This document shows positions 32,354 to 43,885 of a DNA stretch of 64,000 nucleotides, in pieces; the stretch's first letter is position 1; each line of letters starts with the position of its first letter. Source of the stretch: Agapanthus africanus (lineage: Eukaryota; Streptophyta; Magnoliopsida; Asparagales; Amaryllidaceae); the NCBI GenBank assembly GCA_030015575.1, contig JASDDO010000028.1, forward strand, positions 25,895,154 through 25,959,153. Reading direction: 5' to 3'. The notes beneath the pieces are model-generated. The model was given only the letters and a program-made list of their open reading frames with translations. It ran no database searches and was not told the DNA's origin. A program made the position numbers and the translations under genes.

Positions 32354-32746
32354 TGTAGGGTGTTTTTCGTCACCCTATTGAGATGGGAATACGTGCGCGC
32401 TGGTCAGGCGTACTACAGATTCCCCCTGTCTAGGGTAGGCGGGGGTTTATTGATTGTGGGGATTCGAATCTCCGGCAGCCGCGGACTAAGCTGCAGTTAA
32501 TTACCTCTCGCCTTTGGTGCGAGGGAACCTCCGATTAACGGGTTAAACTGGTCATGCGAACTCAATGTGCAGTATTGTGTTTTGGAGGGGTTTTGGATAT
32601 ATCGGGGGCCTCGCAGAGTTTTTACGGGGTCCCACTACCCGGATAGCGGGCTGGGGGTCAAGGGGGCTAGCAGCCCCCTTGCGGGGAGCGGGACAGCGCC
32701 CCGTTAGAAAATTTTTTTCTAACAGGGACAGTGTCGTGGAGTATGT

Positions 32747-32800
<54 letters not shown>

Positions 32801-33822
32801 GAAAAGGTCATCCAAAAGATGCGTGGGAGCTAGTGCCTCACGTGCCAGGCATGTGGGCGCTCGGACGCTAGCGCTTTGAGCGCAAAGCGCTAGCGCCTCA
32901 CGTGCCAGGCACGTGGGCGCTAGCGCTTTGGGCGCAAGAGCGCTTGTGCTTTGGGCGCAAGTGCCCCACGTGCCAGGCACGTGACGCTCGGGCGCTAGCG
33001 CTTTGAGCGCAAAGGCGATAGCGCCTCACGTGCCAGGCACGTGGGCGCTCGGGAGGCAAAAGGGACTTGGTCCCTGTAATGGGAGTTGTACTCCCAGAAA
33101 GGAACACTTATTATTTTGTGTGTGTGTGTGTGTGTGTGAGGAGTTAAACTCCTAGGATATTTTGAAGCTGATGAAGGGGCTTCTCCCTTGAGCCCTGGAT
33201 CTTCCCCAAAATGGGGTTTCTGGAGATGGGTCCCCTTCTTCTTCCTGTCGTTTGGCCGGATCTTGGAGAAAGGGGGTGAGATTAAAAAAATCTCCCCTTT
33301 TTAAGATCCAATGGAAGATCCAAGCTCCCCTTTATGGGTTTTGTGGTGAAAAACTATTTAGTTTTAGAAAAGGAAGAGTAAAACTCTTGATTTAATTCAA
33401 AAGAAAGAAGAAGCTTTTAGAACTATGAGGAAGGAGAAAGAGGCACAGGCCCTAATTTTTGAGAATGAAAAAGTCGTTCTAGATATTTTCATCATATTGC
33501 CTTGTATAGGCTTACACGTTTACACATAGCTCCTTGGGCTTTACAAAATGGCATTTTGCCCATCCCATGGCTCATGAACAATTTTTTTTTGCATATAACC
33601 CATGGGCTTTACAAAAATTTGGCTTTATGCCCATTCATGCATAAAAAATTACATAAAAATTATTTATTACATGATTTCATTTTGGGCATGGAGGAGGCCA
33701 GCCGCTTCATGTTCGGGCTCGATTCGGGCATGAGCCCACTTGATCTGGGCTTGGGCCCACTTGGCTTGGGGTTGACCTTGACTTTGACTTGGTCAACCGG
33801 GGTGCAATTTTCGACCCCAACA
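32354..33822 (-). mobile_element. Solo LTR of a third hairpin-rich family, minus strand
   Basis: On the minus strand it starts TGTTGGGGTCG at 33822 and ends CCCTACA at 32354. Flanks are tacgc (32349-32353) and cacgc (33823-33827), an imperfect TSD. Near its 3' end the minus strand has taattaactgcag and ccccacaatcaa...gggggaatctg, colinear with the 3' end of the large element's LTR, so the families are related. Hairpins include GGGACTTGGTCCC, GGGAGTTGTACTCCC, AGGAGTTAAACTCCT and AAGAGTAAAACTCTT (plus-strand reading). CACGTG repeats fill 32820-33055. A (TG)n run is at 33117-33138. Confidence 0.75.
32749..32797. repeat. (AT)n microsatellite
   Basis: About 24 uninterrupted AT units inside the minus-strand solo LTR. 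Confidence 0.95.
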
Positions 33823-33899
33823 CACGCCGGGAGCATCATGCTCATTTATAAAGGAAGCTCCATGGGAAGTTGTTCTTTCGGTAAAAACTAAAAGAATTC

Positions 33900-34951
33900 T
33901 GAAAGATCTTCAAACATGTCCGGCGATCAGGTGGAAAAGCCCGTAAGAGCCGGAGATCATCGATAGGATGCTGAAACCACGCCCAACATCAGGAGTTAGT
34001 AGCAATGGGAAAAACACCCAGGCCTAGCCGTCAAAGTCTTCGAAGAAAAAGAAGAAGACCAAAAAGCCCGCGCAGTCTAACGACAAGCGCACGGATCTGC
34101 AAAAGAATATTGACGCGCTGTAGGAATATAACCAGAAGGCATGGACCCCAATCACGTTGGATGAATTCTTTAAGCATGTTCTTGAGAATGAAGCCGATGA
34201 CAATGACGAGGGAGACGACGCGTCAAAAGAACCCGAAGATTACATGGCAGGTTGTCGCATGATCTCTCACTCGTCAATAGATGATAAAGAAGCTCCTGAT
34301 GCAGAGAAACTGGGGGTAGATCCAGAACCGGAATCAAAATCCCTGGATCCATCGGACGAAATGATTGACAGACTGTTGAGCGAAGCTCTTCAGAAAAGCA
34401 AAGTTGACAGAGAGCGGGAAACGACCATATACGAAAGAGCTAAGCGTCGACGTCAAGTTAAAGAAGCTCCGGTAATGAGAAGCCATAGAATACTCCAACC
34501 GGATCGAAGCATCCCTCTCGCCAGCAAAAGCAAGCTTAAAGTAAGGAAACGATTCGCTAGGGCCCTGTCAATGGGAATGAAGTTGCCTTCTTTCAGAGGA
34601 AATACTCCTAGCGGTATACATCTTGATGAAGCGGACGTACATCCTAACTTCTGCTTATACCATCAGAAAATTGCACACCCTACCGAAGAGTGCATAGCCT
34701 TTAAAAACTGGTGGCAGGGATATGTTGCCCACGGAAAACACGTCCAGCGAGTAAAGCACAAGGCTCGTCGGGAACAGAGAAGCACGACAGATGAACGCAA
34801 AAAAACTGCCGGCAACTGTCACATGGTTGACACCAAGGGATCGCAAGTTCTCACCTTTGGAAGCGACTCTGATGAAGAAGTAACCCTCAGCCCTCTCTTC
34901 AAGGAATCCACCTCCGACACAAAAGATACGAAGACTTGTGAGGACATCTAG
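33900..34951 (+). pseudogene. Gag C-terminal part of the large element, 264-codon open stretch
   Basis: An upstream frame with stops (KKTKKPAQSNDKRTDLQKN) leads into the open frame 34157-34951. This contains EYNQKAWTPITLDEFF, an acidic segment, and a second finger-like block FCLYHQKIAHPTEECIAFKN at about residues 167-186. It ends FGSDSDEEVTLSP. The two finger-like blocks (here and near 32210) resemble each other, so this may be a duplicated or composite Gag. No protease follows. It was joined to the preceding gag block before the solo LTR inserted. Confidence 0.68.
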
Positions 34952-35057
34952 CTGCGTAATCATACGTTGCCCGAGAAAAATCCTGTACCTACGAATAACG
35001 GACCGAAACGTCCTTAAACTACTATAAACCGCAGCATCCTATGGCTGACAAAAAAAA

Positions 35058-35300
35058 ATGGTACGTCCACAAGCAAAATGGGCACGGATGAAAACCCGAA
35101 AGGGCTCCGTGAGTAAAAACAGCAAGGCTACCGGCGATGTTTGTGAAAACCCGAAAGGGCGCAGACTCGTAGAACCAAAAAAACGGTACGTCCACAAGCA
35201 AAATGGGCACGGATGAAAACCTGAAAGGGCTCCGTAAGTAAAAACAACAGGACTACCGGTGAGTTTGTGAAAACCCGAGAGGGCGCAGGCTCGTAAAAAA
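35058..35300. repeat. ~128-bp tandem repeat, two units, in the 3' region of the large element
   Basis: Both units contain ggtacgtccacaagcaaaat, gggcacggatgaaaacc and gtgaaaacccga(a/g)agggcgc. Short minus-strand frames across it are artefacts of the repetition. Confidence 0.85.
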
Positions 35301-35319
35301 ATTTGTGCACACTTGCGAG

Positions 35320-35860
35320 GTTCTCTCGACCTTGTAAGGAAAAAAACACCTGCGTAAGATCCTTACGACTCATAAGGGAGTAACACACTTAGGGATCCCC
35401 ACGATTCCTAAGGAGAAATTACACTTACGAGATCCTCACGACTCGTAAGGAGAACCCTCTTATGAGACCCTCACGGCTCATAAGATTCAAAAGCCTTAAG
35501 CTACAGGGATCTGAACCTGTTCTTAAGCCATAACTATTCTTAGATTGACCTACAAGCGTTTCAATATTGACCTTTGTATACAATCCACGGGCACGAATAA
35601 ACATTTCCCTAACAAACTCTCACCAGCGACTAGGGATATGCTCACACGGTGAATGACCCTTGTAAGTCCTCTCGACTTATAAGGAGAAAACCCTATCGTA
35701 AGATCCTTACGACTTATAAGAGAACATACAATTAAGAATCCTCACGATTTTTAAGGAGAAAATACACCTACGAGATCCTCACGACTCGTAAGGAGAAATA
35801 CCTTTATGAGACCCTTACGACTCATGAAGTCAAAAGCCTTAGTTGACATGATCTTAACCC
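35320..35860. repeat. Tandem hairpin repeats (cttacgag...ctcgtaag type)
   Basis: Several ~50-bp units of the form cttacgag-atcctcac-gactcgtaagg are seen, with variant stems (ttatgag...ctcataa, cttagg...cctaag). Two blocks are separated by a spacer carrying gtatacaatccacgggc (about 35577). The same units reappear at 53880-54075 beyond the LARD insertion, showing that both belonged to one 3' region. Confidence 0.8.
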
Positions 35861-35989
35861 AGTCTACTAAGCCACCATTGTTCAAACCGACAAAGGCAAA
35901 TGATGATTCGCTCTTGGCAATATCCCAGTTGTAGCGATACTGATACCTAAATCAGTATCAAATTCCAAGTCTAAACTCGCGATAAAAAT

Positions 35990-36230
35990 CAGCAAGCCAA
36001 AAATGCATATGAAATAGCCAAAATGATGGGGCAACTTGCAAAAAAATCAGCAAGTAAAATATATGCATAAAAAATAGCCGAAATGATTGGGCAACTCGCA
36101 ATAAAAAGCAGCGGGTAAAAAGAAAAATAGCCGAAATGATTGGGTACCGCGAAAAATAGCCGAAATGATTGGGCAATCGCGATTTTCGCGATATAAAAAG
36201 CTGAAATGATAGAGCATCGCGGGAAATAAA
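35990..36230. repeat. Tandem repeat with gccgaaatgattgggca core
   Basis: Five or so irregular units of aaatagccgaaatgattggg with spacers containing cgcaa(t)aaa. Non-coding part of the large element's 3' region. Confidence 0.8.
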
Positions 36231-36416
36231 AAAAATGAAAGATTGAAAACTTTTGCCCTACAGGCAGTACATACTGACCCCTGTATACAATCCATAGGCA
36301 TAAACGAAAAGGGAACCACATGTCCCTCACCAGATCCTGTCAAAAGGGAAAGTCATATCTCAACAATAACATCTGCATCCCAGAAGATCAACAACGTCGT
36401 TCTTTCTTATACCAGC

Positions 36417-39400
36417 TGTAACATTTCAGAAAAATAAAATATTATTTTTGGGAATTTTTATAATTAAATAATAAATATAATGAATATTTTAATAGGGCGG
36501 TATGATTAAATACCGATAAATTGGGAAAAATTTGGAAAATTATGGAAATTACTAAAAAGAGGGTGCTTTGTGTAATTTATACAAAATCTGAAATTTTATG
36601 ATTTATTTGACACTATTGTAGTGCTAATCGCGATTAAAATCGCTAATCGGGCTTTAAACGTGTTTTGTGCACAAGACATGCACATGTCAGTTTTAGCACT
36701 TCTTACATTTTCTTTTATGGTTTCCTCCTTGTTATCATGCATGTCTTTGTATTTGAAAAGAAAAGAAAAGAAGAGAAAAGTAAAGAAAAGGAAAAGGAAA
36801 AGTCAAAGGGACATCATAATTGCAAGAGGGATGGGCATGAGAGAGAGAGGGTGAGGGGTCAAACCATAGGCATGACACACTCTTCTCTCTTCATCTCTTC
36901 ATCTTTTCTTCTTCTTCTTCTCTCATGGCAACACCCCTCTCCCTCCTCCACAAAACACCTCACTTCACCACCAAAACAAACGCAAAACCCCATCTCTTCA
37001 CAAAAATTGTGCACAAGCTCTCAAGCTACCCCTTGGACCAAGAAAGTTTGAGTTTAGGCGCTGTAGAGGATTCATGAATGAAAAATGAGGTAATTATTCC
37101 ATCATTAGTGTAGTATTTCTTTTGGTTATGCATCTATTCAAGATTAAAATCGATTTCGTGAAGTTTAGTGGACTTTGGAAAATTCTAGAGAGGGTTAGGG
37201 TTTTATTTGAGTTGTGTTGATGAACTTGAGCCTTATTGAGGACCTTAGACCTCCTATAATGACGGAAATCCAGACCAAGCCTAACTGAAACCCAAAATAT
37301 TGAATTACAGAACTTTCATGTCGGTTTGTGAGGAATTGGAGCGTGCAGGTGAATCTGGGATGACCCGAGATAGTTTTGAGTTAAGCAAACAACCCCTGTA
37401 GACTAGAATTGACCCTAGGAACCCCCTGTAGCAATACGAACCATAGAGGAGCACCCAGGGCCGGAGAGATCGGAATACTAGGGGTAGGGGCCGGCCACTT
37501 GGTGGGGTAGGGTGTCGGGGTTGGTCCAGTAGCTCATATATATCATATACACACCCTAGACATGTTTGCTTACCTTGTTTTCACCTGAGAAAAAATCTGG
37601 GACCGCTTTTCTAGGTTGCTGCCATGTGTTTCATGATGTTTACAGATTTAAGTTTTGATATTTGGTTTAGTATTCGATCACTTGACGTTTGTACGTCTAT
37701 ATCGTGGGTTATTTGGTTGAATTGCGAGAGATAGACCATAGGTTTTGACCTATAGGTGATTCGTGCGACATTTTGGTTTTCGTGTGTTGTTTTGGTTTTA
37801 AAGTGGATTATAATGCGATACGATACGTTATGATATGTAGGTACCCCATGAGTATTTCGAGATGACAAGCGAGCGCGTGGCGACGTCGACATCGGCAAGC
37901 GAAGATCAGGTGAGTAGATTTATATCTACGGGGAGAAGTCGGGTGGATGGCGTATAGCACCCCCGTAAAGTTGTGAGAATTGATGTGTTGGGATATATAT
38001 ATACATTTATATGTTGTTGAGAGATAGGGACACTTAGCCAGAGAAGCTTTAGGTGATCATGGGTTTAGTGTTAGCGAGAATTGAAGAAAGGACTCTAGTC
38101 GATTCCTTAGTCCCGAAACCCTAGAGTAAAGGTTTGCATACACGCACATACACATAATCGCATACATTGGTATCCTTGTGCGAGAATGTTATATGCTTGG
38201 ATGACGAGAATGTTATATGATACTTGGGAATGAGTCGATCTGATCGGGCATGATGCCGTGAGATATTTAATGTGTGACCGAGACATGTCATGATGTTATA
38301 GCGGGTCGTTGGACGACGATACTATGTTGATGATATATATATGATAGTGGACATGTGATCGATACATGAGATAAGATATGTTAAGATATTTATACTAGAT
38401 CGCATTGGGCGATGTATACTTCTATATGATGATATGTGTTGATGACATCGGATTGTATGCGGCTGTAGATCAGTAGTCAGATCATGATTATATTGATGAT
38501 ATTAGCATTGTACCAGACCTAGATCGGTACCCATGTTCACGATTGGTGATGATGATGATACCTGATGAATAATGAGATAAATATGATATTTGACCCGTAC
38601 CCAGATTTGGGATACCGTACGATAGATTTACCGTACGAGATATGATTATGATGTTAGATCCGCACTCTTGACTCGAGGATGTCATAATATATATATTGTA
38701 TCGTACGTGATACTATGGAGGCGAGATCACCGACTACTAGCTATGTATATAGATCGACTCAGACTTATGTGGATTCCTTTACCCTTTTAACTGGGCTCGA
38801 GTCATACATTTTTTTCAAAAGTGGAGAATTGTGAGTATTTTAAATACCAAATTGTGTGACTCGTACATTGGGTAGGATTATTTCTTCAGTGTTGCTGTTA
38901 TCATATCGCTTTCTGTATATTCATGATGTTTCATCGCATTGCATGCTTATACACATGTTATCTGTAATTATTATGAAACTATGCTGTCAGGACACCAGCA
39001 CCATTACCAATGATGCGTATGCTCCACATACACTTGCTTGCTGGCTCACACACATCTTCATCGGTAATTGCCATGTCACGAACACTTTAGAGAATATTAC
39101 TCAAGGACATAGCTTGTTAACTGATAGTTCGACATGGTATTAGCGTACTCATGCTAGTTTAGACATTGCAGTTATTACTTGCTACTGCATGCATATTATT
39201 ATTCACTGTTATACAGTATTATGGAGTTTTATGCCGATATTCACTGTTTACTTAGTATTGATGATTGGATTTTGGATTTTCATGAGATTTTCTGGATTTG
39301 GGAGAAAACAGCAAAAATATATATAAACTTCTCTCCCTCTCTCTCTCTCTTTTTAAAATGAAAAGTGTGGTTTTCTCGTGATGTATGAGTCGTCCACCAT

Positions 39401-40746
39401 GATGTTTTCTCGGTTATGAGATGGATTTCAAGACCCGATTCGAGGAGTTGGATGAACCGTCTGCGGGTACATGGTGGACCCGGTAAGGTACCCCGGGGCA
39501 AGAAGATCGAGATGTAGACGATGAACCCGGCAGGGGCAGACTGCCTACCGATGATTTTACCTGGCACGGCGGATATCCGGAGGATACCGTTGTGGTCGTA
39601 TGATTGATGATATGGGCCAATCCGGACTGACGGAGTCCGAGGTATTGAGATATTGAGATTTGAGATACAGAGATATTGAGATTTGATATTGAGATACTGA
39701 GATTTATGTTTTGTGTCGATACTTGACACTGATTTCTCTGTTGATTTCATTGGTGATACCCGATTGATATACATATAGAAATCTCATTAAATAAAGAAAA
39801 AAAGTTCTTTGATTCATGATGTACTTTGTTCTCATTTTATGCATCTGCATATCATTTTAGTGACATATTGCTACCTGAAATTTGTATATCATATTAGTGA
39901 CATGTTGTTACCTGAGGCACTGACACGAGTTCTTGGTATTACACTATATGGATAGATGTTTACCCTTACCATTATGTTATGCTTCAGGCCATATTATTTT
40001 TATTTGAGGATATTACTGATCGTATGACCTAGAATTGCGTTATGCATGCGATTTCTACTCGTAGATGTTTTCTATTCACGAGTTGGCAACTTACCCCCGT
40101 TGTGCCACAGTTTCTTGCAGGTTTTACCGCACAAGTTTCGTTGCGGTTTTGCTGGCACACTATCCCTTCCGGGTGATTGCTTTGGCTGGTGTGTTCTTTT
40201 GCATCTGGACCACCATTGTATATTTGTTATTTCAGTTGTATCTAGTTAAAACTCCATCAACAAGACTTGTATTATTTGTTAGAGATAGATGACCAGTGTA
40301 TATTCTTTCGATTTTAGAGTCGCGCTTGTATTATTATGGTTTCATCTGGTTTTCTTGATGATGTTGGATGTTTATCCTGAGTTGAACCTCGCCTTTCGAC
40401 GTTGTATATTATATTGCATTGTGTGGTTTTGTCCGCCGGTTGGCGAAAAGCTAGCTCCCGCATGGGGATGCCTTTATTCATTATATATGCTTTCTCAGGT
40501 TTGTACCCTTTTGGGGTCAGTTTTTACAAAGGAAACTCTGCCGAAATTTTTAGAAAAGACTTGATATTTTAAAAATGCATATTTCGGCTTATGTTGTTGA
40601 ACTTCTTGCTTTTAAAATGGTTTTCCTTCACTCTACTGCTTTACTTGGTTTGGATTTCTTGGTTTTGGCTTACTTAGATTACGTACGCCTTGAGATGTTT
40701 CGTAATTTAAGTGTCGGTCGTATTCCGTACTTTTCGGGGCGTGACA
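36417..40746 (+). repeat. 5' LTR of the LARD-like element (4330 bp)
   Basis: Complete copy. It contains the block series shared with the other Tekay-type LTRs: gtagatttatatctacgggg (37914), catcggtaattgccatgtca (39060), gggtacatggtggacccggt (39464) and gagttggcaacttacccccg (40080). It ends cttttcggggcgtgaca. A gatattgagattt simple repeat lies at 39650-39705 and a CT-rich run at 39330-39355. Confidence 0.9.
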
Positions 40747-40750
40747 AAGT

Positions 40751-40768
40751 TGGTATCAGAGTGTTAGG
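40751..40768 (+). promoter_or_regulatory. Primer-binding site for initiator tRNA-Met
   Basis: TGGTATCAGAG four bases after the LTR matches the initiator tRNA-Met complement. The following bases (tgttaggtttta) have decayed from GCCAGGTTT. Confidence 0.85.
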
Positions 40769-43700
40769 TTTTACCTTCGGAGTGTAGGATGACCCTTGGT
40801 TGATGGAGTAGGTAGCTTGAGTAGAGTGACGCACTGCATGTATGTTCCGCGGCATATTTACGATAAGATACTCCGCTTAAGAAGCCTTAGGATGTACATT
40901 TCTTTGCACAGTATTATATTCTTTCCTATGATCCAGCCTCATCGATACCAGTTATGGTTTTGTTACCACGGTTGTACGGGCATAGAAAGCTATGGCTAGA
41001 GTGGCGGTCAGTACGAGCTCGTCACGGATAAGGACTGACCAGGGCGTGATTCCTGGGACATACGATTTGCATAGATGCGCCGTGTTTTTGTGTTTTCGTG
41101 CCATGAGCGTTTGATGGATCGCTGTTATGAGATTTCTCGAGCGTGCGGATTTGCACCAGAGGATTGAGCCACTGATAGAGGCCAGCAAGAATGTGATGAC
41201 CATTGATGTATCGCTTATTCATGATGATTGAGGCACTGTTCAGCGTGCAGACGAATGAGCCAGTTATTGCTGCGAACAACGAGATATTGCCCCAGAGGTT
41301 GGAGCTATTGCAGTACGGGTTGTACTTAGAGATATGATAGAAGGTCGCTAGTCACCTGAGGATGAATGACTAGGACATGTGGTTCGTTCGCTTACCCCGA
41401 TGTGAGGTCATCAGATTGATTGATTACAGCTAGAGACGACTTCACGCGGATACGTTGAGAGTCGATAGAGGCGATCGAATGTCAGAAACCCATATTCCAA
41501 GTTTAAAGTATACGGAAAGACATGCAAGCAATTCTATGGACCCTCTAGAAGAATGAAACCCTAACTCGACATAATGATCGTATGAAAGCCTTTGAACCTT
41601 AGGGTTTGCACCAGTTCCGCGGTGCCATTAGTGAGCCTTGGGTTTGCCCTTCTACGGCTGGTCCACCGATGTTGTGGTATGTACTCGATACTATTAAACC
41701 ATACCCAAGATGTTGAGCTCTTGGAGGATTATAAGGTTTTGACGAATCGATCGAATGGTTCGACTTCATTCGGATGCTATGTGGTGAGGTGCATTGCTTG
41801 GGAGACTCTAGATACGAGTATAGCCGTTGGAGCACAGTCCATGCAGCCATGATGAGACGAGTCCGAAACAGTCGACATTAGAGAAAAGAGGAGTAAGAGG
41901 ATCGTACGAAATCTTGATGAGATGACGTTCCACTCCGCCGACATCAGAGAGCTGATATGCATACATAGGTGTTGAGATACGGCCAGTTTCCGAGGAGGAG
42001 TTGTGCTGAGAACGCAGATGTCCAGAAGAAGAGAAAGAATTATGCTGGAGTACCGGCCTCCATACAGTTCGGCATAGGCGAGATTGGAAGAGACCCTGAG
42101 CAGGTTCTTCTCAGGATACTGCTATAATGAGATTTGCACCGAGGAATCAGATGTGTGACGTATATTCAGAGGACCAGAGACCGGCGCTAGAGACGTGCCG
42201 CTTGTTGAGTGGTCGTGTTAATTGGCCGTGAGAGGACCAGAGGAGTACTAGAGCGGATCATTTCCGTTAGTACACCGGACCGGGCCGACGAGCCGATGGA
42301 TTGCAATAGCGGTAATCCACAGAGAAATGAAGACCCAGAGACAAAAGACGCTAGACCGTGAGCAGGAGGCATCGGATGTTCTTGCTCTGCCAGCATTTGA
42401 TGCACCGACACCTTCTCGACCTTGAAGGAAGGACATATCGACGAAAGTATTTACGATTGGTGATTTCGGGAGTTGACTATCATGTATCAGTCACTTTGGA
42501 TTTCGGCATTTTGGGTGATTTATTGCATGATTGAGTTTTGATGACCGAGTTTCATGATATTTGCTTTCGTGCACCATGGTTGCACCTACTGGGTATTTAC
42601 GTTTTTGTGCATAGTTATTGCACTTGAGATATGATTTTATACACCGTTGTGTTGATTTATGATTTATGCGTATTTATTGCACTTGATGTTGATTTTGTGC
42701 CTTGGCGGCACATGTTTACGATTTCATAGATTGCATACAGCTGATTTGATATTTTGTGCACTGGATGCACTGTATTTGATATTTTGTGCACTGGATGCAC
42801 TGTATTTGGTATTTCGTGCACTGGATGCACTGTATTTGATATTTTTGTGCACACTGATGCACATAGTTGTGAGATTTGATACTACGGTATAGCTGGTTTG
42901 GATTTTGATTGAGATGTGTTGTATACCGTCGATTTTGATTGCGATATTCGATATTGTTTTCGTACACCTTGTACACTGGATTTGGATTCTTGCACATATT
43001 TGGGCGCTTGATACGATTTTGGTGCACACCAGATGCACTAAATCGAGATTTTTCGTGCATATTAGATGCACCCGATTTTGCTGTCAGGCACCCACGTTGC
43101 CCCTGACAGGTGTGTCGTGCACACCCATTACACTTAGATGTTGTTTCTGTGCACATGTATGGCACATTCATGGATTTTGATTTCCGTGCGCACCAGACGC
43201 ACGTAGCTTTCATATGCACGTTTTGGGATTGATCCATTATGGAGCAGTACGTTTTTATGATATTGCTATTTGTTTTCGTACTGAGCAGGACTAGTTAGAG
43301 GACAGTACCTGGATATACTTTGCATGCATTGGGAGTTATCGAAGGGATTTCCAAACAGGGAGCTATAGTCTCAGTATTTACCTACGTGTCTGATATGGCA
43401 CGAAACGTTTAAAATAAGGGAACCCTTCTAAATTATTTTCAAAACGGCGGGACGTAAATATTAAACAAAGGATATATATATGTGTGTGTGTGTGGGTGTA
43501 GTTATTTTCTTATATTAGATGTCCGCCACTGTGCAGTGTTATGCGCATCGCACAGCGACATAAAAAGGTTTGGCATGCTTTTCCTTCAGATGTTTACATG
43601 TATAAATTTGATGTTTACATAGATAGTTTTGATGTATATTATATTGGTTCCGTTTTGGGTTTGACATTTGTGTCTTCACCGTGACTCCGATGATTGAGGG

Positions 43701-43872
43701 ATGCTTGACGGAGTATTGTTTTTGGAGTTATCTGCTCATTGTTCATGCGGATGCATTGCGCTATGATGTGTTTTATGTATTTATGATTTCGGAGCCCCGA
43801 CGACTGTATCTTTTACTGAAATATTTTAGAAATTGGGGGAGTTTAAATTTAAATTCGGAGACCGAATTTCTT
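40769..43872 (+). other. Internal domain of the LARD-like element, no intact coding sequence
   Basis: No frame longer than about 90 codons on the plus strand. Between about 41580 and 42120, fragments such as a possible LHQFRGAISEPW and AENADVQKKRKNYAG faintly recall Tekay Gag, but this is weak. Antisense frames at 42716-43237 are repeat artefacts. Either a decayed Gag region or a domain that never coded. Confidence 0.6.
42570..43210. repeat. GTGCA/TGCAC-rich repeat region in the LARD internal domain
   Basis: The core (42740-42870) is a ~33-bp tandem repeat, gatattttgtgcactggatg plus cactgtattt, in four copies. On both sides many gtgca...tgcac pairs with different spacers occur, such as gtgcaccatggttgcac and gtgcacaccagatgcac. 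Each pair is a small inverted repeat. Confidence 0.85.
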
Positions 43873-43885
43873 TAAGGGGGAAGAT
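43873..43885 (+). promoter_or_regulatory. Polypurine tract of the LARD-like element
   Basis: TAAGGGGGAAGAT before TGTAACA. It is preceded by the inverted repeat aattcggagaccgaattt, as at 11848-11875. Confidence 0.85.

Noticed and set aside
32455..32485. B-box-like ggattcgaatctcc as a tRNA gene
   Set aside because: No A box or cloverleaf around it; the position aligns with a non-tRNA block of the related LTR.
35022..36343. Minus-strand frames of 60-113 codons
   Set aside because: They read through tandem repeats of the large element's 3' region.
42716..43237. 173-codon minus-strand frame with QCIQCTKY repeats
   Set aside because: Produced by the GTGCA/TGCAC repeats of the LARD internal domain; no family and no start context.
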